The notes: a model not told the origin generated them from the sequence alone. Shown: positions 40,441 through 52,883, counted from the stretch's first letter. The stretch: DNA of 64,000 nt from Dyella sp. SG609 (GCF_012275375.1 NZ_JAAZQJ010000016.1:27679-91678), one strand, 5' to 3'. Numbers and translations: made by a program.

Positions 40441-41310
40441 ATGAGCGCACGGATCATCGACGGCAAACGCATCGCCAAGGAGCTGCTCGACCGCATCGGC
40501 CGCCGCGTGGCCGAACGCAAGGCGCAGGGCCTGGCCGAGCCGGGCCTGGCGGTGGTGCTGGTCGGCGACGATGCGGCGTCCGCCGTCTACGTGCGCAACA
40601 AGCGCGCCGCCTGCAAGCAGGTCGGCTTCAACTCCTTCGGCTACGACCTGCCTTCCAGCACCACGCAGGAAGAACTGTTCGCGCTGATCGACCAGCTCAA
40701 CGCCGACCCTGCCGTGCACGGCATCCTGGTGCAGTCGCCACTGCCGGAACATATCGACGAGGACGCCCTGGTCGACCGCATCGATCCGGCCAAGGACGTC
40801 GACGGCTTCCAGGCCATCAATATCGGCCGCCTCGCGCTGCGCCGCTTCGGCCTGCGCCCATGCACGCCGCGCGGCGTGCTGACCCTGCTGGGCCATACCG
40901 ACCGGCCGGTGCGCGGCCAGCATGCGGTGGTGGTGGGCGTGTCCAACCATGTCGGCCGTCCGCTGCTGCTGGAACTGCTCATCGCCGGCTGCACCACCAC
41001 CGCCTGCCACAAGTTCACCCGCGACCTGGAAAGCCATATCCGCCAGGCCGACATCGTGATCGTCGCGGTGGGCCGCCCGGGCCTGATCAAGGGCGAATGG
41101 ATCAAGCCGGGCGCGGTGGTGATCGACGTCGGCATCAACCGCCTGGACGACGGCCGCCTGGTCGGCGACGTGGAATTCGAACCGGCCGCCGAGCGCGCCA
41201 GCTGGATCACGCCGGTGCCCGGCGGCGTCGGCCCGATGACGGTCGCCACGCTGCTGGAGAACACGCTGGAAGCGGCCGAAACCCGCGGCGCCACGCACAA
41301 GGTGCATTGA
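40441..41310 (+). CDS. folD: Bifunctional methylenetetrahydrofolate dehydrogenase / methenyltetrahydrofolate cyclohydrolase
   Basis: A 289-residue enzyme (E. coli 288) that turns 5,10-methylene-THF into 10-formyl-THF, the formyl donor for purine synthesis and initiator tRNA. Catalytic segments: [16 protein letters not shown] with the active Tyr/Lys, [24 protein letters not shown], and the NADP loop [14 protein letters not shown] followed by [16 protein letters not shown] near the C-terminus. The ATG at 40441 is the conserved start; the frame is open far upstream by chance in GC-rich DNA. It has its own promoter and is followed by guaB 123 bp later. Confidence 0.97.
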   Translation: MSARIIDGKRIAKELLDRIGRRVAERKAQGLAEPGLAVVLVGDDAASAVYVRNKRAACKQVGFNSFGYDLPSSTTQEELFALIDQLNADPAVHGILVQSPLPEHIDEDALVDRIDPAKDVDGFQAINIGRLALRRFGLRPCTPRGVLTLLGHTDRPVRGQHAVVVGVSNHVGRPLLLELLIAGCTTTACHKFTRDLESHIRQADIVIVAVGRPGLIKGEWIKPGAVVIDVGINRLDDGRLVGDVEFEPAAERASWITPVPGGVGPMTVATLLENTLEAAETRGATHKVH

Positions 41311-42891
<1,581 letters not shown>

Positions 42892-43030
42892 GGGAATAGG
42901 GAATCGGGAGAAGGGAATAGTGAAAGCATCTCCTGCATTCCCCGTGCCCCCTCGCCAAAGCCAATCGGGGCAGGGCGCGCCACGGCGCCTTGCCCTTTTC
43001 TATTGCCGATTCTCCATTCCCGATTCCCGG
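42892..43030. repeat. Dispersed inverted repeat, family 4, copy 2
   Basis: GGGAATAGGGAATCGGGAGAAGGGAATAG-type runs at 42892-42920 face CTATTGCCGATTCTCCATTCCCGATTC at about 43000-43027. It starts directly at the guaB stop and ends 5 bp before the guaA start. It is related to the element between the fadB-like and fadA-like genes. Confidence 0.8.
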
Positions 43031-43035
43031 CCCTC

Positions 43036-44616
<1,581 letters not shown>

Positions 44617-44844
44617 GTTCCCCTGGCCCGCGCCGCTCCATCGGCCCATAGGAAGTTGTCGTAAATCTTTGATTTTCCGAACTGGCGCACGAGCACGGAT
44701 GCTCCCTCGCCAGGAAATCTAGAACTAGGCCTAATTTGGCCGGTTCGATGCGCCATGCGCCGCGAGGGTGAGCCACCATGCAGGTGGCCGGGCCGCTTGC
44801 CCGATATCGATGCCGCTCGGTGTCGATGTCCAAGATTCGGATAA

Positions 44845-44860
44845 GTTGTCAATTGACAAC
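44845..44860. promoter_or_regulatory. 16-bp perfect palindrome upstream of the HicA-like/HTH module
   Basis: GTTGTCAATTGACAAC reads the same on both strands and contains a consensus -35 hexamer (TTGACA) in each direction. It lies 32 bp before the HicA-like start. A lone half-site AAGTTGTC is found at 44653-44660. Placement and symmetry fit an autoregulatory operator bound by the HTH protein of the module. Confidence 0.65.
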
Positions 44861-44892
44861 CCGACCAATCCCCCTCAGACTGGAGACCATGG

Positions 44893-45135
44893 ATGGCCCG
44901 TCCCTCTCATCCCAAGAAAAACGTCGAGCTCGCCCTGCGGCACGCCGAAGAGCGGGGCTGGCGCGTCGAGGCCGGCGGCAGCCATGCCTGGGGCCGGATG
45001 TATTGCCCGCGCAACAGCCAGGACTGCCGTTGCGGCGAGTTCTGCATCAGCAGCATCTGGAGCACGCCGAAGAACCCGCACAACCATGCGCGCGCCTTGC
45101 GGCGCGTGGTGGACAACTGCACGGCGTATCACTAG
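44893..45135 (+). CDS. HicA-like small protein, putative toxin of a two-gene module
   Basis: An 80-residue basic protein. Its layout fits the HicA dsRNA-binding-like fold: helix (VELALRHAEERGWRV), strand with the Gly-Ser-His motif GGSHAWGRMYCP (His31, as in the catalytic GSH of HicA toxins), a Cys-rich loop (Cys38, 45, 47, 51) not found in HicA, strand SSIWSTPKNP and a final helix HARALRRVVDNC. TGGAG lies 7 bases before the ATG. I recall this short family from many Proteobacteria next to the same HTH partner, but know of no characterised member. RNA cleavage is inferred only from the HicA-like pattern. The HTH gene follows 32 bp later. Confidence 0.8.
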   Translation: MARPSHPKKNVELALRHAEERGWRVEAGGSHAWGRMYCPRNSQDCRCGEFCISSIWSTPKNPHNHARALRRVVDNCTAYH

Positions 45136-45167
45136 CGACACCGACGGCGATGCCGGGGAGCAGCACG

Positions 45168-45692
45168 ATGGAATACATCTTCACCCTCAAATACCAGCTG
45201 GCCGACGACGACCGCGACCCGGATGCCCTGGTCGGCCGCCTGGGCGAAGCCGGCTGCGATGACGCGCTGATCGGCACCGGCCTGCCGGGCCGCCTGGCGC
45301 TGGAGTTCACCCGCGAAGCTGCCGACGCGGAAACCGCCGTGCGCAGCGCACTGGCCGACGTGCGCCGCGCGGTGCCCGGCGCGCGGCTGATTGAGGTGGC
45401 GCCCGACCTGGTGGGGCTCACCGACGTGGCCGAGATCGTGGGCGTGTCGCGGCAGAACATGCGCAAGCTGATGCTGGTCAATGCGGGCAGCTTCCCGGCG
45501 CCGGTGCACGAGGGCAGCGCGTCGATCTGGCATCTGGCCGACGTGCTGGCCTGGCTGAAGGCCAGGGGCGGCTATGCGATCGCGCCGGCCATGTTCGAGG
45601 TGGCGCAGGTGGCGCTACAGGTCAATGCGGCCAAGGAAGGGCGGCGCCTGCCACGGTCCGCCTTCGAGGAACTGGAAGCGCTGGTCCGCTAG
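45168..45692 (+). CDS. HTH DNA-binding protein, putative antitoxin/regulator partner
   Basis: A 174-residue protein. The N-terminal half (about 1-80, MEYIFTLKYQLADDDRDP) looks like a ferredoxin-like alpha/beta domain with a GLPGRLALEFTREA strand. A helix-turn-helix of the AlpA/MerR-like kind follows at about 85-103 (LTDVAEIVGVSRQNMRKLM) and leads into APVHEGSASIWHLADVLAWL, where a DNA recognition wing is expected. The ATG at 45168 has GGGGAG at 7 bases; an upstream in-frame ATG at 45150 is poorer. As HicB-type antitoxins also combine a partial RNase-H-like or alpha/beta domain with a DNA-binding domain, it is the likely antitoxin and repressor acting on the 16-bp palindrome. Its 3' end overlaps the convergent gene by 78 bp. 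Confidence 0.78.
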   Translation: MEYIFTLKYQLADDDRDPDALVGRLGEAGCDDALIGTGLPGRLALEFTREAADAETAVRSALADVRRAVPGARLIEVAPDLVGLTDVAEIVGVSRQNMRKLMLVNAGSFPAPVHEGSASIWHLADVLAWLKARGGYAIAPAMFEVAQVALQVNAAKEGRRLPRSAFEELEALVR

Positions 45693-46334
45693 CGGCACGT
45701 CCAGCGCCAGCACCGGATCGAAGTCGAAACTGAACTGGTGCGGCGTACGCATCGCCCGGTAGCGCCGCCATGGCTGCGGTTGCTCGCCGGGCGGGACGGG
45801 AAGCCCGTCCGGCAGGGGCCACTGCGTCTCCGCCAGCCGCAAGGCGCGGGTGTAGCGGCGATAGCACCAGGACAGGGAAATCATCAGATGGCGCGCGACC
45901 GTCGGCATATGGCCGCCGCGCACGGATATGAAACTGGCCCAGGCGGCTGCCTGCGAATGGCGATAGGACGGCAGCGGCATATCGACGTGTTCTTCGGTCG
46001 CCAAGGCCACGGACAGCGGGTCGGGCGTCGGCGCCGCAAGCCTCTCCAGCAGCGGCAGTGCCTCGTCCTCGACTTCGAAGCGCAGCGCAGCCGCAATCCT
46101 GCGGTCGTTGTAGCGGACGAAATGCTGAAAGAGGTGAGCCAGCAGGCGTTGCCGGAAATCGGTGTCCGCGAAATCCACGCCGGTCCCGCCGGCCTCGAAC
46201 GCCGCCGCCATCAGCCAGGCTTCGCAGGCGACATCGTCCGCATCGCAGTCGCCTGCCTTGCGCGCGATGCGCCGGAAGTCGCCGCGGCAGTCGCGGCAGA
46301 ATGCCTGGTACGCGGCAAGCCGGTCTTGGGTCAT
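45615..46334 (-). CDS. Unrecognised protein with sigma-factor-like organisation
   Basis: A 239-residue protein I do not recognise as a named family. Its N-terminal part (about 15-45, FRRIARKAGDCDADDVACEAWLM) resembles sigma region 2 with the acidic ADDVxxEAWL motif, and about 135-165 (GGHMPTVARHLMISLSWCYRRYTRAL) resembles a region-4 helix-turn-helix. The tail after 170 is Pro/Phe-rich. An ECF-like transcription factor is possible but unproven. Met at 46334 (MTQDRLAAY) is chosen because AAGG precedes it by 8 bases; the frame extends to an ATG at 46364. It ends 78 bp inside the HTH gene on the other strand, so the two transcripts overlap tail to tail. Confidence 0.62.
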   Translation of the reverse strand: MTQDRLAAYQAFCRDCRGDFRRIARKAGDCDADDVACEAWLMAAAFEAGGTGVDFADTDFRQRLLAHLFQHFVRYNDRRIAAALRFEVEDEALPLLERLAAPTPDPLSVALATEEHVDMPLPSYRHSQAAAWASFISVRGGHMPTVARHLMISLSWCYRRYTRALRLAETQWPLPDGLPVPPGEQPQPWRRYRAMRTPHQFSFDFDPVLALDVPLADQRFQFLEGGPWQAPPFLGRIDL

Positions 46335-46373
46335 CGCCATGGCCTTGTGCGAAAGGACAGGCATGCCAAGTAG

Positions 46374-46934
<561 letters not shown>

Positions 46935-46941
46935 CCGTCGT

Positions 46942-47028
46942 AGGTTGGGGTGAGCCACAGGCGAACCCCAACGCAGTGTCTAGGATTTAGCGCATTGTTG
47001 GGGTTCGCCTGCGGCTCACCCCCAACCT
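46942..47028. repeat. Dispersed inverted repeat, family 3 (GGTTGGGGTGAGCC type), copy 1
   Basis: Arms of about 32 bp (46942-46973 and 46997-47028) pair with few mismatches around a 23-bp centre. The element fills the space between convergent tadA and the CHAD gene and can form a strong hairpin on either strand. A near-identical copy is at 54574 and a diverged one at 49761. Confidence 0.88.
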
Positions 47029-47039
47029 GCATGGCAGCT

Positions 47040-47951
47040 TCAGTGCCGCCAGTAGTGACCTAGCTTGTCCAGCCGCTCCAGCGAATGCTCCGCCTTGGCC
47101 GCCGCTTCCCCCGAGGTGTGCTTGGCCCACTTGCGCAGGGCCCTCAGCTGGGCGTGCTCGCTCGACGCCGGCAGCAGCTCCTTGCACAAGGCTCGTGCGG
47201 TCAGCCGGTCATGCGCCTCGCCGAGATGGCTCTGCACCTCGGCCAGTTTTTCCAGCCAGGCCTGGCTGGCTTCGCGCGGAAACAGCGGCTGGAACAGCTC
47301 GATGGTGTAGCGCAGCTTCTTGGTGGCGGTGCGCGCGCGATGGAGACGGATCCGCCCCTCGTGCATCCGCGCCGCCCGTTTGCGCAGCTGGCGGAAGCGG
47401 GTGTCGATCACGCCCGCAGCCGCCGCACGCAGTTCGTCTTCGGTGACGTTGCGATGGGTCTCGGCCCAGGCGTGGAAATGATGGACCGCCGTGGTCAGCC
47501 GGGCCTTCTTCAGTCCCTCGATGGCTTCCTGATGCCCATGCACGCGCCGGGTATTCAAGGCATGCAGCAGTTCGCCATCCAGCCGGTCGCCATGCCCGCC
47601 GTGTGCGAGAAAAGCCGGCAGGGTCTCGTCCAGCAGGATATCCAGATCACGCGCACCGCCGGTGGCATTGCGGAACTCCTTGAGCTGCGCCAGTACGCCA
47701 TCCGGCTGCTCGCCGGGCAGGGCCGCGGCCACGCGGTCGAGGGTGGCGGTGATGCGCCGCAGGCTCACCCGCCAGGCGTGCAGCGACTTCGATTCGTACT
47801 TGCGCAGCAGGGCCGCGCGGGCCTTGGTCGCCTTGGCCAGGTAGCCGTCGTAGGTCGCGCACAGGTCGGCGATGGCGGAAGGCGGCTTGGCGGCCTTCGG
47901 CGGACGAGGGCGGGGAATGGACTGGCTGGGCTGGTGAGGTATCGCACTCAT
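47040..47951 (-). CDS. CHAD domain-containing protein
   Basis: A 303-residue all-helical protein. The CHAD domain (about 35-290) is marked by repeated basic helices: HAWRVSLRRITATLDRV, GGARDLDILLDE, RARTATKKLRYTIELFQPLF and QSHLGEAHDRLTARAL, with conserved His and Lys/Arg that bind polyphosphate. A Pro-rich N-terminal stretch (about 5-25) precedes it. CHAD proteins locate to polyphosphate granules; no polyphosphate kinase or CYTH triphosphatase is adjacent. The ATG at 47951 (MSAIPHQPSQ) is preferred over an upstream in-frame start. Confidence 0.93.
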   Translation of the reverse strand: MSAIPHQPSQSIPRPRPPKAAKPPSAIADLCATYDGYLAKATKARAALLRKYESKSLHAWRVSLRRITATLDRVAAALPGEQPDGVLAQLKEFRNATGGARDLDILLDETLPAFLAHGGHGDRLDGELLHALNTRRVHGHQEAIEGLKKARLTTAVHHFHAWAETHRNVTEDELRAAAAGVIDTRFRQLRKRAARMHEGRIRLHRARTATKKLRYTIELFQPLFPREASQAWLEKLAEVQSHLGEAHDRLTARALCKELLPASSEHAQLRALRKWAKHTSGEAAAKAEHSLERLDKLGHYWRH

Positions 47952-48116
47952 GGCTCGACTCGACCGCTGCGGAGAGGGACGGATTCCACCCGTCATTTCT
48001 AGCCGAGGCGCCGACCGCGCCTCCTGATGCAGGTCAACATGAACGAGCCGGACGCGACCGAAGGCCGTGCCGGGCTCTTTACTCTGCTACAAAATCCGCC
48101 AGCTGGCGAGACAGCC

Positions 48117-48955
<839 letters not shown>

Positions 48956-48959
<4 letters not shown>

Positions 48960-49672
48960 GCCGCGGCCCGCAGTCCCAGTTCGGCCAGCGCGGCCGCAAT
49001 GCCGCCGGCATCGCTCACCTGCGCCACGCGCGGCGAGGCGGCGGCGAAATCGGTGTCGGCTTCGTGTGCCCAGGTCACGTGGTAGGGCATGTAGATGCCC
49101 CAGCCGCCGAGTTCCACCACCGGCGCGATATCCGAGCGCAACGAATTGCCGACCATGGCGAAGCGCTCGGCGCCCACGCCGAATTCGTCGAGCAGGCGGC
49201 GGTACGAGCGCTCGTCCTTCTCCGACACGATCTCGATGCGATGGAACAGGTCGGCCAGCCCGCAGGCGGCCACTTTCTGCTCCTGGTGGAACAGGTCGCC
49301 CTTGGTGATCAGCACCACGCGATGCGTCGCCGCCACGGCTTCCACCGCTGCGCGGATGCCCGGCAGCAGTTTCACCGGATGCGCGAGCACCTGCTTGCCG
49401 ATGCCGATGATCCGGTGCAGATCGGCCGCGCTGATGCGCGAGCCGGTGACTTCGATCGCCGCTTCCAACAGCGACAGCGTCATGCCCTTGGCGCCGTAGC
49501 CGAACAGCTTGATATTGCGCCGTTCCACCGCCAGCAGGCGGTCGTGCAGGCGCAGGTTGGCCAGGTCGACATAGCGGCCGACGATCTCCTCGAACTGCGC
49601 GTGCGCGTCCTGGTAATAGCCCTCGCTATGCCAGAGGGTATCGTCGCCGTCGAAACCGACCCATTCGATCAC
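48956..49672 (-). CDS. HAD-superfamily hydrolase
   Basis: A 238-residue phosphatase-like protein. HAD motif I is FDGDDTLW (Asp8 nucleophile, Asp10), with a helical cap at about 17-95, motif II VLITKGD (Thr about 120), Lys in motif III near VSEKDERSYRR and motif IV MVGNSLRSDI. The cap type (C1) suits small phosphorylated metabolites. It is upstream of and coupled to the sirtuin gene (ATGA overlap), a pairing that suggests joint expression rather than a known pathway. The substrate is unknown. Confidence 0.92.
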
Positions 49673-49760
49673 GGTGTACTGCCCGCGCTGCCAGGAAAGC
49701 GCTCAACGATAGCGCGTCGCCGCAGGCGTAGCGAGTGCGCGCGGCAGGCCAGGTGGGCAG

Positions 49761-49855
49761 GCCAGGTGGGTTGGGGCGAGCACCGGCAAGCCGGTGCAGA
49801 CGCTCCACGGTGCGCCCGGCCGGACCCGCGGCCGGCTCGCCCCAACCCGCCTGGC
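49761..49855. repeat. Inverted repeat related to family 3 (diverged)
   Basis: Arms at 49761-49781 and 49835-49855 match at 20 of 21 positions around a GC-rich centre; the core GGTTGGGGCGAGC is a variant of the family 3 arm. A short direct repeat (GCAGGCCAGGTGGG twice, 49745-49770) overlaps the left arm. It lies just past the hemerythrin stop, where it can end transcription. Confidence 0.7.
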
Positions 49856-49868
49856 CCGCCGGCGTGCT

Positions 49869-50360
49869 TCAGGCGCGCTCGCGCAGCGTCTCCTGCAGCA
49901 ATTCCTCCTTGTCCTTCAGCAGTTCCTGCTTGCGTTGGGACATCTGCTCGCCCAGCTCCTTGAGCTTCGCCGCGTCCAGCAGTTTCTTCGCGGCCGGGAA
50001 CATCTCCTTCTCCTCTTCCGTGGCGTGATGCAGGATCAGTTCCTTCAGCACCTTGGCGCGGCCGGAAAACTGCTCGCCCGACGGATCGGTTTCCAGCAGG
50101 TCGGGCAGGACCAGCTCGCCCGCGGCGCGGTGTTCCTCGACCGCCTCGAAATACATTTTCGCTTCTTCCTTGTCGCCGGCCTGCTTGAACGCCGGGTAGA
50201 AGATCTCTTCCTCGATCATGGTGTGCGCCTTCAGCAGCGCGCCGATTTTCTGCACCAGCATCTCGCGTGTCTTCACCGCGCGCGGCGTGGTTTCCGTCAG
50301 CTCTTCCAGCAGTTTTTCGACAGTGCGGTGGTCGCTGACGAGCAGATCGATGGCATTCAT
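49869..50360 (-). CDS. Hemerythrin HHE-domain protein
   Basis: A 163-residue helical protein with a di-iron hemerythrin-like pattern: SDHRTVEKLLEEL (His about 10), AHTMIEEEIFYPAF (His/Glu pair about 46-50), VEEHRAAGELV (His about 76) and HHATEEEKEMFPA (His/Glu about 112-117). Such DUF-type hemerythrins are thought to sense or store oxygen or NO, or protect under stress. A charged coiled-coil tail (about 140-163) ends the protein. It is divergent from the ABC1 kinase gene over a 313-bp gap. Confidence 0.93.
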   Translation of the reverse strand: MNAIDLLVSDHRTVEKLLEELTETTPRAVKTREMLVQKIGALLKAHTMIEEEIFYPAFKQAGDKEEAKMYFEAVEEHRAAGELVLPDLLETDPSGEQFSGRAKVLKELILHHATEEEKEMFPAAKKLLDAAKLKELGEQMSQRKQELLKDKEELLQETLRERA

Positions 50361-50673
50361 GGGCCTGGCTCCGTGCTGGGTGAGGTTAGGGTAGGGACGC
50401 CATTGATCGCGCTTCGGCGATGAATGCCGCGTCGGGCGGCGGTGAACGCGGCGGCTGCGCGCCAGCTGCGATTCATCGACGTCGACGCGCCGTGCCCCGA
50501 CTCATCCACGCGCCGGTCATCCACTCGCCGGTCATCCACGCGCGCAAAGCGTTCATCGCGGCCTTGTGGACGAGCCTGTTGATCCGCCGCAGCCACCGCT
50601 TTCAACCGCGCGCGCCGACCATGAGACCGCAACGCCCCGGACGCCCGTTCGCCATCGACGACCGCCACCGCGG
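50361..50673. other. Divergent intergenic region between hemerythrin and ABC1-kinase genes
   Basis: This 313-bp gap must hold the promoters of both genes. A frame open on the minus strand is low-complexity (repeated RVDD) and derives from the 15-bp tandem repeat; I see no real gene. No convincing -35/-10 pair was found in this GC-rich stretch. Confidence 0.6.
50502..50546. repeat. Three tandem 15-bp repeats
   Basis: TCATCCACGCGCCGG is repeated at 50517 with one change and at 50532 with three changes near the end. It lies in the divergent hemerythrin/ABC1 promoter region; the units could be binding sites or simple slippage products. Confidence 0.7.
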
Positions 50674-52317
50674 ATGACCTATCTCTCGCGCTATTCGCGC
50701 ATCGCTCTGTTCGTGCTGCGCTACCGCCGCGCCGGCGTGCTGCGCGGCTTGCCGGGCCATCGCCGCGGCGCGGAGCTGGCCGACGAGCGCCTGCCGCAGC
50801 GCCTGGTGGAAGACCTCGAACGCCTCGGCCCCGCCTTCATCAAGCTGGGCCAGGCGCTGTCGTGCCGGCCGGACCTGGTGCGCGCGCCGTTCCTGGCGGC
50901 GCTGACGCGCATCCAGGACCGCGTCGAACCGATCGACGTCGCCGACGTGCGCGGCGTGATCGCCCGCGAACTCGGCGCGCCGCCGGAACAACTGTTCCGC
51001 TTTTTCGACCCGGTGCCGCTCGCCGCAGGTTCGCTCGCGCAGGTGCACGCGGTGGTGCTGCCCGACGGCATGGACGCGGTGGTCAAAGTGCAGCGCCCCG
51101 GCATCGCCCAGCGCATCCGCTCCGATCTGGACGCCCTCGAACGCCTGGCGCTCACCGCGCAACGCCATACCGAAGTCGGCCGCCGCTACGGCTTCGTGCC
51201 GTGGATCGCCGAGCTGCGCCGCAGCCTGCTCAACGAACTGGATTTCATGGCCGAGGCCAGCCACCTCGATACCTTCCGCCGCCAGCTGGAGGGCTATCGC
51301 GGGCTGTACATCCCCGCGCCGTTCTTCGACTTCACCAGCTCGCGCGTGCTGGCCATGGCGCGCGTGCACGGCCACAAGCTCGGCGCGCCGCCGGGCGGCG
51401 TGCCGCAGCCGCCGCGCGCCGAACTGGCCGGCGAGCTGCTGTCGGCCTATGTCGACCAGGTGTTCGTGCATGGCCTGATCCATGCCGATCCGCATCCGGG
51501 CAACCTGGTGCTGACCGACGATGGCCGGCTGGGCCTGCTGGATTTCGGCATGGTCACCAGCCTGTCGCCGGCCATGCGCAACGACCTGCTGCGGCTGATG
51601 CTCGCCGCCGCGGATGGCGACGGCGACGGCGTGGCCGATATCGGCGAACGCCTGTGCGTGGTACTGCCGGAAATGGACCGCGCCGCGTATCGCCGCGCGG
51701 TGTGCAACGCGGTGCTGCGCTATGCCGGCGCCAGCGACCAGAGCCGCCTGGAAGAAGGGCGCCTGCTGCTTTCGCTCACCCGCATCGGCGCCGACAACGG
51801 CCTGCGCCCGCCGGCCGAACTGAGCCTGCTGGGCCGCGCGCTGCTCAACCTGGAGCCGGCGCTGGCGCGCCTGGCCGACGGCCTGCCGACGCGCGAGATG
51901 ATGCGCGCCCGCCTGCTCGAAGTCGTCGCCGCGCAACTGCTGCGTCCGGTGTCGCAGGCGCGCGGCGGCGCGCTGCTGCTGGAAGCGCAGCGCTATTCGA
52001 TCAATGCGCCGGGCCAGCTCGGCCGCTTCGTGGAGATCCTGGCGGACAACCGCCTGCGCGTGCGCCTGGACGGGCTGGAGGAATCGCACCTGATCGAGAA
52101 CCTGCAGAAGATCGCCAACCGCATCGCCGCCGGCCTGATCACCGCGGCGCTGCTGATCGCCGGCGCGCTGATCGCGCGGCTGGCGCCGGCCGGTTCCGGC
52201 TATGGCTATCTGGCGGGTGCGATGTTCGCGCTGGCCGGCATCATCGGCTTCGGCCTGGTGGTGAATGCGCTGCGCCGCGACCGCGCGCCGCCGGACGACG
52301 GCGACCCGGGGCGCTAG
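50674..52317 (+). CDS. ABC1/AarF/UbiB-family atypical kinase
   Basis: A 547-residue membrane-associated protein-kinase-like protein. The family marks are all present: GPAFIKLGQALSCRPDLV (KxGQ motif, about 52-69), AAGSLAQVHAV (Ala-rich loop), VVKVQRPG (Lys), the ExD-type NELDFMAEA, HADPHPGN (catalytic loop, about 273) and LLDFGM (metal Asp). Two C-terminal membrane helices (about 485-535) close it. UbiB proteins support ubiquinone synthesis or lipid trafficking; with no ubi genes nearby this may be a paralogue of the true UbiB. It ends 1 bp before the convergent DUF892 gene. Confidence 0.93.
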   Translation: MTYLSRYSRIALFVLRYRRAGVLRGLPGHRRGAELADERLPQRLVEDLERLGPAFIKLGQALSCRPDLVRAPFLAALTRIQDRVEPIDVADVRGVIARELGAPPEQLFRFFDPVPLAAGSLAQVHAVVLPDGMDAVVKVQRPGIAQRIRSDLDALERLALTAQRHTEVGRRYGFVPWIAELRRSLLNELDFMAEASHLDTFRRQLEGYRGLYIPAPFFDFTSSRVLAMARVHGHKLGAPPGGVPQPPRAELAGELLSAYVDQVFVHGLIHADPHPGNLVLTDDGRLGLLDFGMVTSLSPAMRNDLLRLMLAAADGDGDGVADIGERLCVVLPEMDRAAYRRAVCNAVLRYAGASDQSRLEEGRLLLSLTRIGADNGLRPPAELSLLGRALLNLEPALARLADGLPTREMMRARLLEVVAAQLLRPVSQARGGALLLEAQRYSINAPGQLGRFVEILADNRLRVRLDGLEESHLIENLQKIANRIAAGLITAALLIAGALIARLAPAGSGYGYLAGAMFALAGIIGFGLVVNALRRDRAPPDDGDPGR

Positions 52318-52318
52318 C

Positions 52319-52828
52319 TCAGCGCTTGGCCTGGATGCCCGGCAGCTCCAGCCGCACCAGGTATTGCCGCACGATATCCGGCAGATGCTCGCGCAGCCAT
52401 TCGGCCATCGCTTCCTCCTGCCGCAGGATCTCCTCGCACATGCCGGCCACTTCCGGTTGCGCGGCGACTTCCGCCGCGGTGGCCAGGGTGCGGTAGACCA
52501 CCACTTCCATCGACTCGAAGGAGTAGGTGAGCACCAGGCTCTTCACCACCTCGTCGGAGGAGGCCACCTGCAGCAGCCCATGGCCCAGCGACAGAAAGCG
52601 CGCACTGAACTCGCGCAGCCCCGAAGGCTCGCTGCCCAGTTCGCGCAGGCAGCTTTCCAGCCGCGCCTGCTGCTCGCAGGTCTCGGCCAGATGGCCGACG
52701 ATGCGGTCGCGCAAGCGCGGATAGTGGCGCAGGCGGCGGATATGCGTCTTCAGCATTTCCTCGGACTGCACTTCCATCGCGTGCGCATTGCGCAGCCAGT
52801 CGAGCAGTTGGGCATGGGCGGTGTTCAT
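52319..52828 (-). CDS. DUF892/YciE-YciF-like ferritin-fold protein
   Basis: A 169-residue helical protein. It starts MNTAHAQLLDWLRNAHAMEVQSEEML, the usual DUF892 opening, followed by HLAETCEQQARLESCLRELG, SFESMEVVVYRTL and EEILRQEEAMAEWLREHLP, giving the four-helix ferritin-like bundle with Glu/His positions for a di-iron site. YciE/YciF-type proteins are stress-induced in enterobacteria; their chemistry is unsettled. It lies upstream-facing the metallothionein-like gene (same strand, 55 bp apart), so the two may be transcribed together. Confidence 0.88.
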   Translation of the reverse strand: MNTAHAQLLDWLRNAHAMEVQSEEMLKTHIRRLRHYPRLRDRIVGHLAETCEQQARLESCLRELGSEPSGLREFSARFLSLGHGLLQVASSDEVVKSLVLTYSFESMEVVVYRTLATAAEVAAQPEVAGMCEEILRQEEAMAEWLREHLPDIVRQYLVRLELPGIQAKR

Positions 52829-52883
52829 CGGCGGCCTCAAGGCTTGGGAGGTTGGTATCGACGGCGCCGTCGCGGCTGGGGCA

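Noticed and set aside
44617..44892. A further small gene between guaA and the HicA-like gene
   Set aside because: Short frames here have no ribosome binding site and no pattern; the region is better read as leader with the 16-bp palindrome.
50502..50546. CRISPR-like short repeats
   Set aside because: The three 15-bp units are directly tandem with no spacers and no cas genes nearby.
50357..50668. A minus-strand 103-codon frame upstream of the hemerythrin gene
   Set aside because: Its centre is the translated tandem repeat (RVDD units) and the rest is Ala/Arg-rich; no family resemblance or binding site.
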